Origin: Planomonospora sp. ID82291
Lineage (GTDB): Bacteria > Actinomycetota > Actinomycetes > Streptosporangiales > Streptosporangiaceae
NCBI RefSeq assembly: GCF_015711645.1
Contig: NZ_JABTEX010000002.1
Span: 1,178,001 to 1,242,000 of the forward strand
Direction of reading: 5' to 3'
Length of the DNA: 64,000 nt
The notes beneath the pieces were generated by a model. That model did no database searches. It was not told the DNA's origin and saw nothing but the letters and a program-made list of their open reading frames with translations. Below, in pieces: positions 62,351-64,000 of the stretch (positions are counted from its first letter, which is position 1; every line of letters begins with the position of its first letter). Position numbers and translations under genes: made by a program.

Positions 62351-64000
62351 TCAGGCCGACGCGTCCCTGGCCTGGGCCCGAAGGGCGCGGCGGACGCCGT
62401 CGGCGCCCTCCAGCAGCAGGCGCCTGAGCGCGTGCGGCGGGTTGCTCTCCTCGATCAGCCGCTCGGTCCTGGCGACGGTCTCCGGGGAGACGGCCAGGGC
62501 CGGGTAGCAGCCATTGGCGAAGTTCTGCGCGCTGTCGAAGGTCCAGGACTTCCAGATCCGGCCGATCTCCGCGAAGTAGCGGTCGGCGTACGGCTCCAGC
62601 AGCTCGGGGTGGCGCGGGTCCATGAAACCGCCGATCGTCGAGCGGAGCAGCGCGCCGCTCAGCTCGCCCCCGGTGATCGCCGCCCAGGCGCCGGCCTTGC
62701 CCTCGGCCGTCGGGAGGGCGGCGCGGGCCAGCGCCGCGGCGCGCTCGCCGGTCGCGGTGGGGTCGCGCAGCAGTTCCTCGGCGATGTCGGCGTCACCGAG
62801 CACGCCGCCGGAGACCAGCGCCTGCGTGAGGGTCCAGCGCAGGTCGGTGTCGACGGTCAGGCCCTCAAGGACGGCCGTGCCGTCCAGCAGGCCCGAAAGG
62901 AACGCCAGGTCGTCGGGGGAGACGGCGGTGGCGGCCAGGGCGTTGACGTAGGCGAGCTGGTGGTCCGAGCCGGGCTCCGCCGCGGCGACGAGGGAGCGCA
63001 GCGCCGAGGCCAGCAGGCTCAGGCCCTCGGCGCGCCAGGCGGGGTCGGCGTACTGCTGGACGGCCAGGCGGGCCTGGCGGAGCACGGTCTGGGCGACGGT
63101 GATGTCCTCGACCGAGGCGATGCCGGAGGCGACCAGCGCCACGTAGTCGCGGGTGGCCATCTCGGCGTCGCGGGTCATGTCCCAGGCCGCCGACCAGCAC
63201 AGGGCCCGGGGCAGCGACCCCGAGGGCCCGGAGAACTTCGCGATGCCGCCGGAGACCAGCGTGCGCAGCGACCGCTCGTCCAGCCGGACCTTGGCGTAGG
63301 TCAGGTCGTCGTCGTTGATCAGCACCAGGTCCGGCTGGACCTCGCCGACCAGCTCGGCCACGGCCGTACGGGCGCCGACCACGTCGAGCTCGACCCGCTT
63401 GACCCGGACCAGGGCGTCGCCGGAGAGGGAGTACAGGCCGATGGCGACGCGGTGCGAGCGCAGCGTCGGGTGGTCGGCCGGGGCCTCCTGCAGCACCTCG
63501 AAGGAGGTGAAGCGTCCCGCCTCGTCCACCTCGAAGGCCGGGCGCAGGGTGTTGACCCAGGAGGTCTCCAGCCACTCCTTGGACCACTCCGACAGGTCGC
63601 GGCCGCTGGTGCGCTCCAGCGCGCGCAGCAGGTCGGACAGCTCGGTGTTGCCCCAGGCGTGCTCGGTGAAGTAGTCGCGCACGCCCGCCAGGAAGTTGTC
63701 CAGGCCGACGTAGGCGACGAGCTGCTTGAGGACCGAGGCGCCCTTGGCGTAGGTGATGCCGTCGAAGTTGACCTCGACCGCGTGCATGTCGACGATGTCG
63801 GCGGCGATCGGGTGGGTGGAGGGCAGCTGGTCCTGCCGGTAGGCCCAGGCCTTCTCCACGTTGGCGAAGGTCGTCCAGGCGCCCTGCCCCCAGCGGGTGG
63901 CCTCGGCCTGGCAGAGCACCGAGGCGTAGGTGGCGAACGACTCGTTCAGCCACAGGTCGTCCCACCAGCGCATGGTGACCAGGTCGCCGAACCACATGTG
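62351..64000 (-). CDS. pepN: Aminopeptidase N (PepN, M1), N-terminal part outside window
   Basis: The frame runs off the right edge, leaving 549 codons of the C-terminal portion. It starts in the zinc site: HMWFGDLVTM is the end of HExxH, and WWDDLWLNESFATYAS carries the third ligand Glu. The Tyr of the transition state lies in NFDGITYAKGASVL. The rest is the ERAP1-like C-terminal helical domain. PepN removes N-terminal residues from peptides in the cytosol. It is the last member of the mycobacterial-like gene order seen here. Confidence 0.95.
   Translation of the reverse strand, partial: HMWFGDLVTMRWWDDLWLNESFATYASVLCQAEATRWGQGAWTTFANVEKAWAYRQDQLPSTHPIAADIVDMHAVEVNFDGITYAKGASVLKQLVAYVGLDNFLAGVRDYFTEHAWGNTELSDLLRALERTSGRDLSEWSKEWLETSWVNTLRPAFEVDEAGRFTSFEVLQEAPADHPTLRSHRVAIGLYSLSGDALVRVKRVELDVVGARTAVAELVGEVQPDLVLINDDDLTYAKVRLDERSLRTLVSGGIAKFSGPSGSLPRALCWSAAWDMTRDAEMATRDYVALVASGIASVEDITVAQTVLRQARLAVQQYADPAWRAEGLSLLASALRSLVAAAEPGSDHQLAYVNALAATAVSPDDLAFLSGLLDGTAVLEGLTVDTDLRWTLTQALVSGGVLGDADIAEELLRDPTATGERAAALARAALPTAEGKAGAWAAITGGELSGALLRSTIGGFMDPRHPELLEPYADRYFAEIGRIWKSWTFDSAQNFANGCYPALAVSPETVARTERLIEESNPPHALRRLLLEGADGVRRALRAQARDASA

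Overview
The window is high-GC actinobacterial chromosome, most likely from a Streptosporangiales-type filamentous or F420-using actinomycete. This is inferred from GC-rich third codon positions, many GTG and TTG starts, 4-base start/stop overlaps, leaderless-looking promoters, a DynA/DynB-type dynamin pair, an F420-type LLM oxidoreductase, a PASTA-less Ser/Thr kinase with an extracellular sensor-like tail, GlbO, SsbB and de novo cobalamin genes. Species cannot be fixed from sequence alone.

Layout. (1) 1-2313 is an accessory edge: an IS701-type transposase entering from the left, with its C-terminus in the -1 frame behind a GGGAAAA heptamer, sits against a truncated ISAs1-type transposase and a gene-poor stretch ending at the 3' end of tRNA-Arg(TCT). 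(2) 2566-7046 holds an APH-like kinase, cobD and cobQ, then an AbiEii/MenT-like nucleotidyltransferase with its small partner (candidate toxin-antitoxin pair). (3) 7193-19131 holds an ABC exporter with a PucR regulator, a hypothetical protein, a quinone oxidoreductase, a Ser/Thr kinase, a DUF4328 membrane protein, an orphan NarL-type response regulator and a MacB/FtsX-type ABC exporter, closed by a 44-bp tandem array. (4) 19377-26508 holds an LLM oxidoreductase behind a KstR-type palindrome, a secreted sulfatase, and a lactate-utilisation operon (lutABC) with a divergent FadR/LutR-type regulator and twin operators. (5) 26727-31569 is a second corrinoid/siroheme block: cbiET, a CbiX-like protein lacking its usual histidines, cobT and cysG. 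(6) 31566-38477 holds the dynamin pair, an SsbB-type SSB and a diguanylate cyclase. (7) 38504-64000 is mostly conserved housekeeping: ettA, thioesterase, NAT, alpha-glucosidase, glbO, MscS, an XRE/TPR regulator with GNAT, a TetR-monooxygenase pair, NUDIX, Pit phosphate transport, purU, S9 peptidase, HNH, GNAT, FmdB, WYL, ilvD, NERD protein, a hypothetical and pepN (cut by the window end).

How it fits together. The order ssb - ettA - thioesterase - alpha-glucosidase - glbO - HNH - pepN follows the Mycobacterium tuberculosis Rv2478c-to-Rv2467 neighbourhood as I recall it, so the right half looks like ancient core chromosome with insertions and the left edge like accessory DNA beside a tRNA. A recurring feature is in-frame minisatellite expansion in interdomain linkers (PucR, ABC permease, LutB, DynA, SSB). 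I did not find a clear CRISPR array, rRNA, riboswitch or secondary-metabolite cluster. The best candidates for something undescribed are the transposase frameshift site, the degenerate CbiX, the two-gene nucleotidyltransferase module, the 44-bp array copied from a gene's 3' end, and the TetR promoter whose operator overlaps a leaderless start codon.
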